This document shows positions 52,230 through 59,882 of a stretch of DNA of 64,000 nucleotides, piece after piece. The notes beneath the pieces were generated by a model that saw only the letters and a program-made list of their open reading frames with translations, was not told the origin of the DNA and made no database searches. Position numbers and translations under genes: made by a program. This DNA comes from Ornithinimicrobium tianjinense (GTDB lineage: Bacteria > Actinomycetota > Actinomycetes > Actinomycetales > Dermatophilaceae), in NCBI RefSeq assembly GCF_014636495.1, contig NZ_BMEM01000005.1, forward strand, positions 62,001-126,000, given 5' to 3'. Each line of letters starts with the position of its first letter. Position 1 is the first letter of the stretch.

Positions 52230-52871
52230 TCAGCTCTCGAGCGGCGGCACGTAGAACCCGGTCGTCGCCGCGACCATCGCCGCGACGGCCTCCGTGTCGC
52301 CGCCGGCCGCCCGGTGCGCGCGACCCCAGGCCTGCGCCGACTCGGTGTTGAACGCCCGGATCGCCGGGTCGGTCCCCAGCTGCTCGGGCGTCAGTCCCAG
52401 GTCGTGCCCCGCGAGGTGGAGGCCGAGACCGAGCAGCGCGCCGTCCCAGCCGACGCCGACGGCACCCGGGCCGAACTGGTCCCACATCTCCGGCGGCACC
52501 TGCGCCCGGTGCTCGAGCTCCAGCCGGGTCCCGCCGTCGGCCTCGGCAAGCCGGACCTCGACCAGCGAGGCGTCCTGCTCGCTCGGCGGGCCCATCTCCC
52601 AGGTGACCAGGAGGCGACGCGGGGGCTCGCACGCCCGCACGACCCCGCCCGCGTTGCCCTCGACCTGGAACCGCCCGCCCGGCCGCAGCTCGCCGCTCAC
52701 CGGCAGGAACCACCGCGGCAGCCGCTCGGGATCGGTGAGCGCGTCCCACACGTCCTCCACGTCGGCGTCGTAGGTCCGCGCCAGCACGACCACCTTCGCC
52801 GGCCCGGCCGCCACCTCGCCGTCCGCCACGGTCCGGTCCGTGCGCCGCAGCTCCTCGAGCAGGTCCTTCAT
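52230..52871 (-). CDS. SRPBCC (AHSA1-like) domain protein
   Basis: A 213-residue START/AHSA1-type domain: ARTYDADVEDVWDALTDPERLPRWF (split at residues 31-55), GGRFQVEGNAGG, RLLVTWEMG and the C-terminal FGPGAVGVGWDGALLGLG helix. These hydrophobic-cavity proteins are routinely co-transcribed with an ArsR repressor, as here (4-nt overlap). The ligand or function is not known. Confidence 0.88.
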   Translation of the reverse strand: MKDLLEELRRTDRTVADGEVAAGPAKVVVLARTYDADVEDVWDALTDPERLPRWFLPVSGELRPGGRFQVEGNAGGVVRACEPPRRLLVTWEMGPPSEQDASLVEVRLAEADGGTRLELEHRAQVPPEMWDQFGPGAVGVGWDGALLGLGLHLAGHDLGLTPEQLGTDPAIRAFNTESAQAWGRAHRAAGGDTEAVAAMVAATTGFYVPPLES

Positions 52872-53257
52872 GCCATCCTCCTGGGTTCTTCGTGGGTATG
52901 CCGTGCGCGCTCCCCGCGCGCGGTCGCCCGCCTCCGGTCGCGGCGGCCGCGGGCCAGCTCGGTGCCCAGCGCGTCGAGGCGCTGGGACCAGATGTCGCGG
53001 AGGCTCGCGAGCCACTGCTCGGCATCCGTGAGCGGAGCGGTGCGGAGGGTGTAGACCCGGCGGGCCCCCTCCGGACGGACGTCGACCAGCCCGGCCTCGC
53101 GGAGCACCCGCAGGTGCTGGGAGACGGCCGGCTGGCTGATCGCGAACTCCTCGCGGGCCAGCGACACGAGCGTGCCCGCCGTCAGGTCGCCGGAGGCCGC
53201 CAGGTGCTCGAGGAGCCGCCGGCGCACCGGCTCGGCCACGCACTCGAACACGTCCAT
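52868..53257 (-). CDS. ArsR-family winged-helix repressor
   Basis: A 129-residue regulator. The HTH reads LAREEFAISQPAVSQHLRVL near residues 32-51 and the wing VRPEGARRVYTLR near 60-72. There are no metal-binding Cys in helix 3, so it is of the non-metal, SRPBCC-linked class. Leaderless start 6 nt after the -10. Its probable operator covers its own -35. Confidence 0.9.
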   Translation of the reverse strand: MDVFECVAEPVRRRLLEHLAASGDLTAGTLVSLAREEFAISQPAVSQHLRVLREAGLVDVRPEGARRVYTLRTAPLTDAEQWLASLRDIWSQRLDALGTELARGRRDRRRATARGERARHTHEEPRRMA

Positions 53258-53263
53258 GCGCCC

Positions 53264-53299
53264 AGTGTGGCCAGGCGGATCGCATAAGTCAAGACTTAT
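53264..53299 (-). promoter_or_regulatory. ArsR promoter with overlapping dyad operator
   Basis: On the minus strand: -35 TTGACT (53287-53292), exactly 17-bp spacer, -10 CACACT (53264-53269), then 6 nt to the ATG. The perfect dyad ATAAGTC-aa-GACTTAT (53284-53299) covers the -35, the expected design for ArsR autorepression. Confidence 0.8.
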
Positions 53300-53375
53300 A
53301 AAGCCGCACCTGTGCGAGCAAGCGCTTACGGCGGGGCACGCGCACGGCATACCCGGAACGACTCGGTCCCCCCCG

Positions 53376-53458
53376 CCGGTCCGGGTGGGCCCCTGCACGC
53401 ACCCGGACCGGCGTGTCCCCCTCCGGTCCGGATGAGCCCCTGCACCCACCCGGACCGG
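53376..53458. repeat. Two tandem hairpin repeats, 47-bp period
   Basis: Each unit is CCGGTCCGGGTG, a 12-nt loop and CACCCGGACCGG; the first (53376-53411) is a perfect 12-bp inverted repeat, the second (53423-53458) has one mismatch. Loops are near-identical (CCCCTGCAC core). They lie between ArsR and the ATP-grasp gene, which are divergent, so a terminator role is unlikely; REP-like or regulatory. Confidence 0.85.
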
Positions 53459-53571
53459 TCCTGCGTCCCGATGATCCAGAGACGCGGGGGCGCCGCCAGA
53501 TACGTCCGGTCGAGAATTCTTTTTCGGGCTCGCCCTGCCGCGCGGGGGCGGACCCGCTAACGTTCGGGAGC

Positions 53572-54828
53572 ATGAGCGGCGACGTGCGCAACCACCTCAT
53601 CGGACTGCTTCTGGGCGCCGAGGAGGACTGGCCCCGGGCCTTCGAGGCGATCCTCAAGCAGGTGGGGCCGCTGAAGGTGGGCGGCACCACGCACACCCTG
53701 GAGAGCGAGCGCGTCCGCATCCATCCGTTCGACCTCACCGACGACGTGCGGCACGGCCTCGTCATCGACCGGCTCGCGTACTGGTACTACCACCCGCGCG
53801 AGTGGCTGAAGAAGGCCGCGCTGATGAACGACACCTACCTGCTCAACAGCCCGTTCACCTTCCAGGCGATGGAGAAGCACAGCGCCTACTGCGCGATGCT
53901 GCGCCTGGGCATGAAGATCCCCAAGACCGTCCTGGTGCCCTACAAGAACCCGGTCGACAACGTCCGGTGGGCCTACACCTCGGCGAAGTACAACGACCCC
54001 TTCGACCTGGAGGCGCTGGCCGAGGAGGTCGGCTACCCGCTCTACATGAAGCCGTTCGACGGCGGTGGCTGGCGCGGGGTGTCGCGGGTCGACGACGTCG
54101 AGGGACTGCACCGGTCCTACGACGACTCCGGCAACATGCTCATGCACCTGCAGGCGACGGTCGACTACGACCACTTCGCGCGGGCGCTGTCGATCGGGCC
54201 CGAGACGATGGTCATGGACTTCCGCCCCGAGGAGCCGATGCACTCCCGGTATGCCGTGACGCACCACTTCCTGTCCTCGCAGGCCGGGTGGGAGGCCGAG
54301 ACGGTCAGCAAGGTGGTCAACGCCTTCTTCGGCTGGGAGTTCAACAGCTGCGAGATGCTGGTCAAGGGTGACGACGTGCACCCGATCGACTACGCCAACG
54401 CCTGCCCGGACGTGGCCGTGACCTCGCTGCACTACTACTTCCCGTGGGCGATGACGGCGCTCGTCCGCTGGTCGGCGTACTGCCTGGCGACCGGGCGGCA
54501 GAGCTTCATCGGCGTCCGCTCGCCGCGTGCCTACTTCGACATCGCCGACGACGAGGCGCTCGACTACGGCGAGAAGATGAAGGCCTACCGTGCCCTGGCC
54601 GACGCGGAGTTCGACAGCGACAACTACTGGCAGTGGTGCTCCGAGCACCTGTCGCACCTGCCCGAGCGCGTGCTCGAGTGGGTCGACTCCAAGGCGTTCG
54701 ACCAGCTGCTGGTCGACACCGTGCGCTCCACCTACCCCGAGCACGAGCACGAGCGCTTCCTCGCCCACTTCCGTGGGCTGACGGGGCTGTGGGTCAAGGA
54801 CCAGAAGAACCTCGCCGGCAACGGGTGA
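53572..54828 (+). CDS. Stand-alone ATP-grasp-domain protein
   Basis: A 418-residue soluble protein. An ATP-grasp core is visible around residues 100-300: SAYCAMLRLGMKIPKTVLVP, YPLYMKPFDGGGWRGVSRV (ATP-binding Lys and glycine loop) and the metal-ligand region FNSCEMLVKGDDVHPIDYANACPDV. Two helical regions flank it. It is an unassigned family of predicted carboxylate-amine ligases; the substrate is unknown. ATG lies 8 nt after TAACGT (53558-53563) and also just after CGGGAG. The esterase upstream on the same strand could be functionally linked. Confidence 0.78.
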   Translation: MSGDVRNHLIGLLLGAEEDWPRAFEAILKQVGPLKVGGTTHTLESERVRIHPFDLTDDVRHGLVIDRLAYWYYHPREWLKKAALMNDTYLLNSPFTFQAMEKHSAYCAMLRLGMKIPKTVLVPYKNPVDNVRWAYTSAKYNDPFDLEALAEEVGYPLYMKPFDGGGWRGVSRVDDVEGLHRSYDDSGNMLMHLQATVDYDHFARALSIGPETMVMDFRPEEPMHSRYAVTHHFLSSQAGWEAETVSKVVNAFFGWEFNSCEMLVKGDDVHPIDYANACPDVAVTSLHYYFPWAMTALVRWSAYCLATGRQSFIGVRSPRAYFDIADDEALDYGEKMKAYRALADAEFDSDNYWQWCSEHLSHLPERVLEWVDSKAFDQLLVDTVRSTYPEHEHERFLAHFRGLTGLWVKDQKNLAGNG

Positions 54829-54875
54829 GGGGCCCAGGGCTTCTCGGGCCGCGGCCCGCGGTGGCCTCTGCGCGG

Positions 54876-55006
54876 TTGACGTCCACGTCAGTGGTGGCTG
54901 ACTGCTGCTATGGCGACACCTGCCCACCACGGCGCCGCCGGGCGCTGGCTTGACGTCCGCGTCAGTGGTGGCTGACTGCTGCTCTGGCGACACCTGCCCA
55001 CCACGG
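54876..55006 (+). repeat. Two direct copies of a 57-bp repeat, 74-bp period
   Basis: Copies at 54876-54932 and 54950-55006 differ at two positions. Each starts TTGACGTCC(A/G)CGTCAG, contains GGCGACACCTG and ends CCACCACGG; TGACG/CGTCA and TGGTGG/CCACCA make internal hairpins. A third copy is inverted on the other side of the next gene (56075-56131). Confidence 0.92.
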
Positions 55007-55022
55007 TGTCACCCACCCGCAC

Positions 55023-55970
55023 TCAGGCGCTGAGCTGACGCAGCCGCGTATCCCGACCTACAGCGCAGTCGGGGCCGCACGCCGACGGCCGGCCGGTCCA
55101 CCCCCTGGCGATCTGCACGAGGGCCACGTCGACGGCCAGCTCGCACGGCCGCTCGACGACCTCGATCCACCCGGCGCGCAGGCTCACCTCCCCACGGCCA
55201 GCAAACTCCCGGTCCCGGCCGCGGTCGCGCACCTGACGCTCGCGGTGCCACAGGTCACCGTCGATCTCCAGGCCGATCCCCCGCTCGCGATCCCGGAAGT
55301 CCAGCGTCCGCGACCGCCCGTCGGCCTGCGCCTGGAGCCCGTCCATGGGGGCCTGCCGTTCCATCGTCGGCAAGCCGTGGGGACGCTCGACGCGCTCGAC
55401 ATACCGGACCTCGGCCACGCTGCCCAGGCCCTCGGCAGCTGCGATCAAGATCTCGCTGAGCGCCCCGGCGCGAGGATGCCGGGGGTGGTGGGCGAGCTCG
55501 GCACGGAGCTCGGCGACCGTGACCTTCCTGCGGCTCACTGCCCTGGTGATCAGAGCGACATCGTCGTCGGGAGTCCTCCCGGGCATGGCCAGCACATCGA
55601 GCACCGTCTGCGCCGCCGACGTCACCGGTATGCCGTAACGCCGGACCCGTGTCAGTCGTCGGCGACGACGCACACGGACTCCGGGCAGGGTGGTGCGCCG
55701 GTGAGTGTTCGCCGGCTCGGCCAGGGTGAGGATCTGTGGTTCACGGTCGGCCAGGTTCCAGAGGCTGAGGGCACACTCCAGGCTGGCGACAGCCCCGTCA
55801 CCGCGGGCGAGCGTGGCGGCCATCAGCCGTTGGCGCCACGTCGGCGTGCTGGTGTGAGTCAGGTAGACACCTGGGTGCAACCGTTGCCACCGCCCGGTCC
55901 GCAGGAGGTGTCGCACGGCGGCTGGGGAGTGGTCGGCGAGTGCGTGCTGCCTGGTGATGACGTCCCTCAC
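55023..55970 (-). CDS. AbiEi-type HTH plus DUF559-like endonuclease-fold protein
   Basis: A 315-residue protein. The N-terminal 50 residues match the AbiEi_4-type wHTH (ITRQHALADHSPAAVRHLL, then GRWQRLHPGVYLTH); the middle is the helical AbiEi-like region; the C-terminus (about 220-300) has TLDFRDRERGIGLEIDGDLW then RDRGRDREF, the pattern of the DUF559/Vsr-like nuclease fold with its acidic residues. Such proteins are frequent in actinobacteria and are labelled type IV antitoxin-like; function is unproven and no toxin gene is adjacent. It is bracketed by inverted 57-bp repeats. Confidence 0.82.
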   Translation of the reverse strand: MRDVITRQHALADHSPAAVRHLLRTGRWQRLHPGVYLTHTSTPTWRQRLMAATLARGDGAVASLECALSLWNLADREPQILTLAEPANTHRRTTLPGVRVRRRRRLTRVRRYGIPVTSAAQTVLDVLAMPGRTPDDDVALITRAVSRRKVTVAELRAELAHHPRHPRAGALSEILIAAAEGLGSVAEVRYVERVERPHGLPTMERQAPMDGLQAQADGRSRTLDFRDRERGIGLEIDGDLWHRERQVRDRGRDREFAGRGEVSLRAGWIEVVERPCELAVDVALVQIARGWTGRPSACGPDCAVGRDTRLRQLSA

Positions 55971-56074
55971 GGAGATACCGTGACCCAGGCCGGTGGAGCT
56001 GAGCAGAACTTATCCACAGCCCAGCGGGACCCGTGCCGTCGCGGCCCGGTCAGCAGCGCGCTGCCCGAGTGGCA

Positions 56075-56131
56075 CCGTGGTAGCCAGGTGTCGCCATAGC
56101 CACACTCACGCACCACTGACGTGCGCGTCAA
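56075..56131 (-). repeat. Inverted third copy of the 57-bp repeat
   Basis: Read on the minus strand: TTGACGCGCACGTCAGTGG, a diverged middle, GGCTATGGCGACACCTGG and TACCACGG. It matches the two copies at 54.9 kb except in a central block of about 10 bp. It lies in the 260-bp gap between the AbiEi/DUF559 start and the stop of the synthetase-like gene; the rest of that gap shows nothing else. Confidence 0.88.
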
Positions 56132-56230
56132 GCGGGCCGGACTTGGGCACCGGGAACGAGGATGGCGTCGTGCGCGGTGCCTACGAGCCGCGTCACGCCT
56201 CGCCGGCTGACGCGACGAGCTGCTCCGACG

Positions 56231-58093
56231 TCACGCCTCGCCCGCCGCGGCGACCAGCTGCTCCCACGTCACGCTGCGGGGGGTGCCGGCGCGGTCGGGC
56301 GTGGCTAATGCAGCGATGGCGCGGCTGAGGGCCTCGCGGCCGAGCTCCTCGCCGAACCGGTCCACCACCAGCACCGCCCGCGGCCGCGCGAGCCCGCCCA
56401 GGTCCTCGCGGACCGCGGCCATCAGCTCCACCGCGACGGCGTCGAGGTCGGGGTCGCTGCCTGCGCCGTCGGAGAGCACCACGGCCGCCACGATCGCCCG
56501 GCCCAGCGCCACGTCCTTGCGCACGGTCACCCGCGCGGCGGCCACGAACGGGTGGTCGGTCAGCACCTCGCGCACCTCGCCCAGCGACACCAGCTGCCCC
56601 GACACCGACACGACGTCGTCGGCCCGGCCGAGGAAGCTGATCGACCCGTCCGCATCGCGCACCGCCAGGTCGCCCGTGCTGTAGACGCCCGGGTGCCGCT
56701 CCCAGTGGCCCCAGTGGTCACGGTCCGTGGAGCCCTCCACGCCCACGAGCACCCCGGCCCAGGGCCTGCGCAGCACCACCTCGCCGGGTTCGCCATCGGG
56801 CACGAGGCGCCCGGCGGGGTCGACCAGGTCGATCCCGCAGCCCGGCATCGGCGGCCGCTCGCCCGGGCCGGTGACGCGCACGATGCCGCCCAGCTCCAGC
56901 TGGCCCCACGCGTCGAGCACCTCCAGGTCGCCCCCGCCGAACGCCTCGACCAGCCACGTCGCCAGCTCGGCCTCGACCGGCTCGCCCGCCGTGGCGATCC
57001 GCCGCAGCGTCGGCGCCGACCCCAGCGCGCGCATGTCCCGCGCCCACCCACGGATGGTCCGCATGACGGACGGGCTCGTGACGAGCGTCTCCACGCCATA
57101 CCGGCGGACGATCTCCCACGCGCGCCCGTGGTGGGGCACGTCGAGGGTCCCCTCGTACATCACCGACGCGTCGCCCCAGGCCAGCGGCCCGTAGACCCCG
57201 TGGAACTGCGTCACCGCCCACGCGATGTCGCCGGCGCACCAGAACGGCCCGCCCGTGCGCAGGTGCCCGTGCACCGCGATCGCGCTGGCCAGCACCGCCG
57301 CCGTCCCGTGGACGACCGAGACCTGCTGCCCGGCGCGCGCCGCGATCGGCACCGACGCGACCGGGTGCTCGGCGTCCAGGGCGACCGGCTCGTCCTCGGA
57401 GGTATGCCGTGCCCGTCCGCTCTCCCCGCGGCGGGGGCGCGGCACCGTCGCGACGACGTCGTGGTACCAGCGGTCGCCCTCGTACCAGGCGACGTCCATC
57501 CCGGTCCGGCGCACGACGATGGTGTGCTGGACGCTGCCGACAGCCGCCAGGGCGTCGTCGACGCGCGCCTTGAGCGGCAGCACGGTCCCGTGGCGCCATG
57601 CGCCGTCCTGGGTGAAGAGGACCTTGAGGTCGAGCAGGGCGAGCCGGTCGGCGAGCGGGCCGGCCGGCAGCGACGACGGGAGCACGCTGTGGACCGCGCC
57701 GATCCGGGCGCAGGCGAGCATCGCGACGACGGTCTCCGGCAGCCAGCCGAGGTGCAGCCCGACACGGTCGCCCGGACCCACGCCCATCCCGCGCAGCGCC
57801 CGCGCGAGACCGACGACCTGCTCGTGCAGCTCGCGGTAGGTCAGGTCGCGCCGGTCGCCCGGCTCGCCCTCCCAGTGCACGGCCACCGCGTCGCCGCGCT
57901 CCTCGAGGTGCCGGTCCAGGCAGGTGACGGACAGGTTGAGCCGTGCGCCGGTCAGCCACCGTCCGTCGTCGCCCCACAGCGCGGTCGGCGGCTCGAGCAG
58001 GTGCATCCGCGCGGCGACGTCCGCCCACGCCTCGCTCGGCGGCAGCGGCGTGACCGGCTCGCCGACGATCCGCGGGGGACGTGCGTCAGCCAT
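56231..58093 (-). CDS. Acetyl-CoA-synthetase-like protein lacking catalytic motifs
   Basis: A 620-residue ANL-superfamily protein aligned along its length with acetyl/propionyl-CoA synthetases: LNLSVTCLDRHLEERGDAVA, LTYRELHEQV, GVGPGDRVGLHLGWLPE, GDIAWAVTQFHGVYGPL, ATAGEPVEAE and YSTGDLAVRDADGSISFLGRADDVVSVSG (in parts). The ATP phosphate loop (normally TSGSTGxPKG) is replaced by VVHGTAAVLASAI, and the C-terminal catalytic Lys motif (PKTRSGK) by FGEELGREALSRA. It is probably unable to adenylate. It overlaps the IclR gene by 8 nt and may bind acyl-CoA or acyl ligands as a regulator or partner. Confidence 0.85.
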   Translation of the reverse strand: MADARPPRIVGEPVTPLPPSEAWADVAARMHLLEPPTALWGDDGRWLTGARLNLSVTCLDRHLEERGDAVAVHWEGEPGDRRDLTYRELHEQVVGLARALRGMGVGPGDRVGLHLGWLPETVVAMLACARIGAVHSVLPSSLPAGPLADRLALLDLKVLFTQDGAWRHGTVLPLKARVDDALAAVGSVQHTIVVRRTGMDVAWYEGDRWYHDVVATVPRPRRGESGRARHTSEDEPVALDAEHPVASVPIAARAGQQVSVVHGTAAVLASAIAVHGHLRTGGPFWCAGDIAWAVTQFHGVYGPLAWGDASVMYEGTLDVPHHGRAWEIVRRYGVETLVTSPSVMRTIRGWARDMRALGSAPTLRRIATAGEPVEAELATWLVEAFGGGDLEVLDAWGQLELGGIVRVTGPGERPPMPGCGIDLVDPAGRLVPDGEPGEVVLRRPWAGVLVGVEGSTDRDHWGHWERHPGVYSTGDLAVRDADGSISFLGRADDVVSVSGQLVSLGEVREVLTDHPFVAAARVTVRKDVALGRAIVAAVVLSDGAGSDPDLDAVAVELMAAVREDLGGLARPRAVLVVDRFGEELGREALSRAIAALATPDRAGTPRSVTWEQLVAAAGEA

Positions 58094-58835
58094 GGCCGAG
58101 AGTCCTTCCGGCGGCTCGCGCCGCCCGTTCGAGGTATGCCGCGACCTCCGCCGCGCGCGCCTCGCCCTCGGGGGTGGCCGGGTCGGTGCCGGGCAGCTCG
58201 GCCGCCAGCGCACCGACGGCAGCCCCGGCCGCGTCGAGGACGGGGACGGCGACCTCGGCCGGAAGGGTGAGGTCGGCGGGCCGGTGGGCGAGCCAGTCGG
58301 CGGTGGCCCAGGCGCGGCGTGAGGCGTCGTCGGCGTCACCGCCACGTGCGCACGCCAGGCCCCAGGCCTCCTCGTCGCCGCGGGCGGCCAGGAGCCGGCC
58401 GCCGGCGGTCGTCAGGGCCGGCAGGACCCGGTGGCTCTCGCGGAAGGGGCTGGAGGCGACCGAGTCCACGCGATCGACATACACGACCTCGCCGCGGACG
58501 AGGACCTCGACGTGCACGGTCGCGCCGACCTGGTCGCGCACCTGGGAGAGGTAGGGGGAGAGGGCGCCGAGGAGGGGCAGCCGCGCGAGGTAGTGGTGCG
58601 ACAGGCGGCTCAGCTCGGGGCCGAGGCCGTAGCGCGAGGTGGCCGGGTCCTGGACCGCGAGGTCGGCCAGCACGAGGGAGCGCAGCAGGCGGTGGACGGT
58701 GGGGATCGACATCGAGGAACGCTCGGCGAGGTCGGTCAGCTGGTGGTAGGCCGGGCCCTCCGCGAGCAGCTCGAGAAGCTGCACCGCGTTGCGGACGGTC
58801 CCCAGGCCACCACGGCCGGGGTCGTTGGTCGCCAC
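58086..58835 (-). CDS. IclR-family transcriptional regulator
   Basis: A 249-residue IclR protein. HTH: AVQLLELLAEGPAYHQLTDL and SSMSIPTVHRLLRSLVLADL; effector domain from about residue 75 with VHVEVLVRGEVVYVDRVDS and LPALTTAGGRLLAA. It is divergent from the Liv transporter operon and coupled to the synthetase-like gene, so it probably controls both in response to the imported or activated acid. GTG 58835 follows GAGAGAGG; GTG 58841 is possible. Confidence 0.9.
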   Translation of the reverse strand: MATNDPGRGGLGTVRNAVQLLELLAEGPAYHQLTDLAERSSMSIPTVHRLLRSLVLADLAVQDPATSRYGLGPELSRLSHHYLARLPLLGALSPYLSQVRDQVGATVHVEVLVRGEVVYVDRVDSVASSPFRESHRVLPALTTAGGRLLAARGDEEAWGLACARGGDADDASRRAWATADWLAHRPADLTLPAEVAVPVLDAAGAAVGALAAELPGTDPATPEGEARAAEVAAYLERAARAAGRTLGHG

Positions 58836-58906
58836 GACCACCTCTCTCTCGCTGTCCAGCGTTCTTCCCGCGTGGACCCAGTGTGCACCATTCGCGAAAA
58901 GTTCTC

Positions 58907-58956
58907 TGTCAGAGGTCTTGTCTTTCAGATAGTGAAACCCTAGTGTCAACCTGACA
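58907..58956 (+). promoter_or_regulatory. Liv operon promoter with IclR-type dyads
   Basis: -35 TTGTCT (58918-58923), 17-bp spacer, -10 TAGTGT (58941-58946). TTTCA-gatag-TGAAA (58923-58937) sits in the spacer and TGTCAG...CTGACA (58907-58912, 58951-58956) brackets the promoter. Both are suitable IclR operators. GGAAGGA follows before the GTG at 58989. Confidence 0.7.
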
Positions 58957-58988
58957 GCCCGGATCACCGCAGACCCGGAAGGACCCTT

Positions 58989-59882
58989 GTGCTCACCCGC
59001 GCCTACCAGCACTCCCTCAACGGCAGCCACCTGCCCGACGGCGAGCCCCTGCTCGAGGTCGACCACGTCTCGCTGCGCTTCGGCGGCGTCAAGGCGCTGA
59101 CCGACATCAGCTTCACGGTCACCCAGGGGCACGTGCACGCGATCATCGGCCCCAACGGCGCCGGCAAGTCCTCGATGCTCAACTGCATCAGCGGGATCTA
59201 CCACCCGCAGGAGGGCTCGATCCGCCTGCAGACCGCGGCCGCCGACGGCACCCGCACGGTCTCCACCCTCACCAAGCTGCCGCCCCACCGCATCGCCCGC
59301 CTCCGGGTGGCGCGCAGCTTCCAGAACATCGAGCTCTTCTCCCACCTCACCGTGCTGGAGAACCTCATGCTCGGCCGCCACATCCACATGAAGCACAACG
59401 TCGCGGCCTCGATGCTGTGGTTCGGCCCGGCGCGCCGCCAGGAGATCGCCCACCGTCACCTCGTGGAGGAGGTCATCGACCTGCTCCAGCTGCAGGCCTT
59501 CCGCAACAAGCCGGTCGGCTCCCTCGCCTACGGCATCCAGAAGCGCGTCGAGCTCGGGCGCGCGCTGTGCATCCAGCCCGCCCTCCTCCTGCTCGACGAG
59601 CCGATGGCCGGCATGAACGCCGAGGAGAAGGAGGACATGGCCCGCTACATCCTCGACGTCCACGAGCTCGCCGGCGTCACCGTGGTCCTCATCGAGCACG
59701 ACATGAACGTCGTCATGGACATCTCCGACCGCGTCAGCGTGCTCGACTTCGGCCGCCTCATCGCGGACGGCACCCCCGACGAGGTCAAGGCCGACCCGGC
59801 CGTCGTCGAGGCCTACCTGGGCAGCGACACCGAGGATGCTGCCGTCAAGGAGGCCCTCGCCACCCTCCAGGAGGACGCATGA
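58989..59882 (+). CDS. Branched-chain amino acid-type ABC transporter ATPase, LivG-like
   Basis: A 297-residue ATPase. Walker A IIGPNGAGKSSMLNCISG near residues 50-67, Q-loop region RVARSFQNIELFSHLTVLENL, the LivG-type degenerate signature LAYGIQKRVELGRAL, Walker B LLLLDEPMAGMNAEEK and IEHDMNVVM. The order here is livG, acyl-CoA ligase, livH, livM, binding protein; livF is not yet reached. The ligase neighbour suggests import of a carboxylic acid rather than of leucine. Confidence 0.9.
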   Translation: MLTRAYQHSLNGSHLPDGEPLLEVDHVSLRFGGVKALTDISFTVTQGHVHAIIGPNGAGKSSMLNCISGIYHPQEGSIRLQTAAADGTRTVSTLTKLPPHRIARLRVARSFQNIELFSHLTVLENLMLGRHIHMKHNVAASMLWFGPARRQEIAHRHLVEEVIDLLQLQAFRNKPVGSLAYGIQKRVELGRALCIQPALLLLDEPMAGMNAEEKEDMARYILDVHELAGVTVVLIEHDMNVVMDISDRVSVLDFGRLIADGTPDEVKADPAVVEAYLGSDTEDAAVKEALATLQEDA

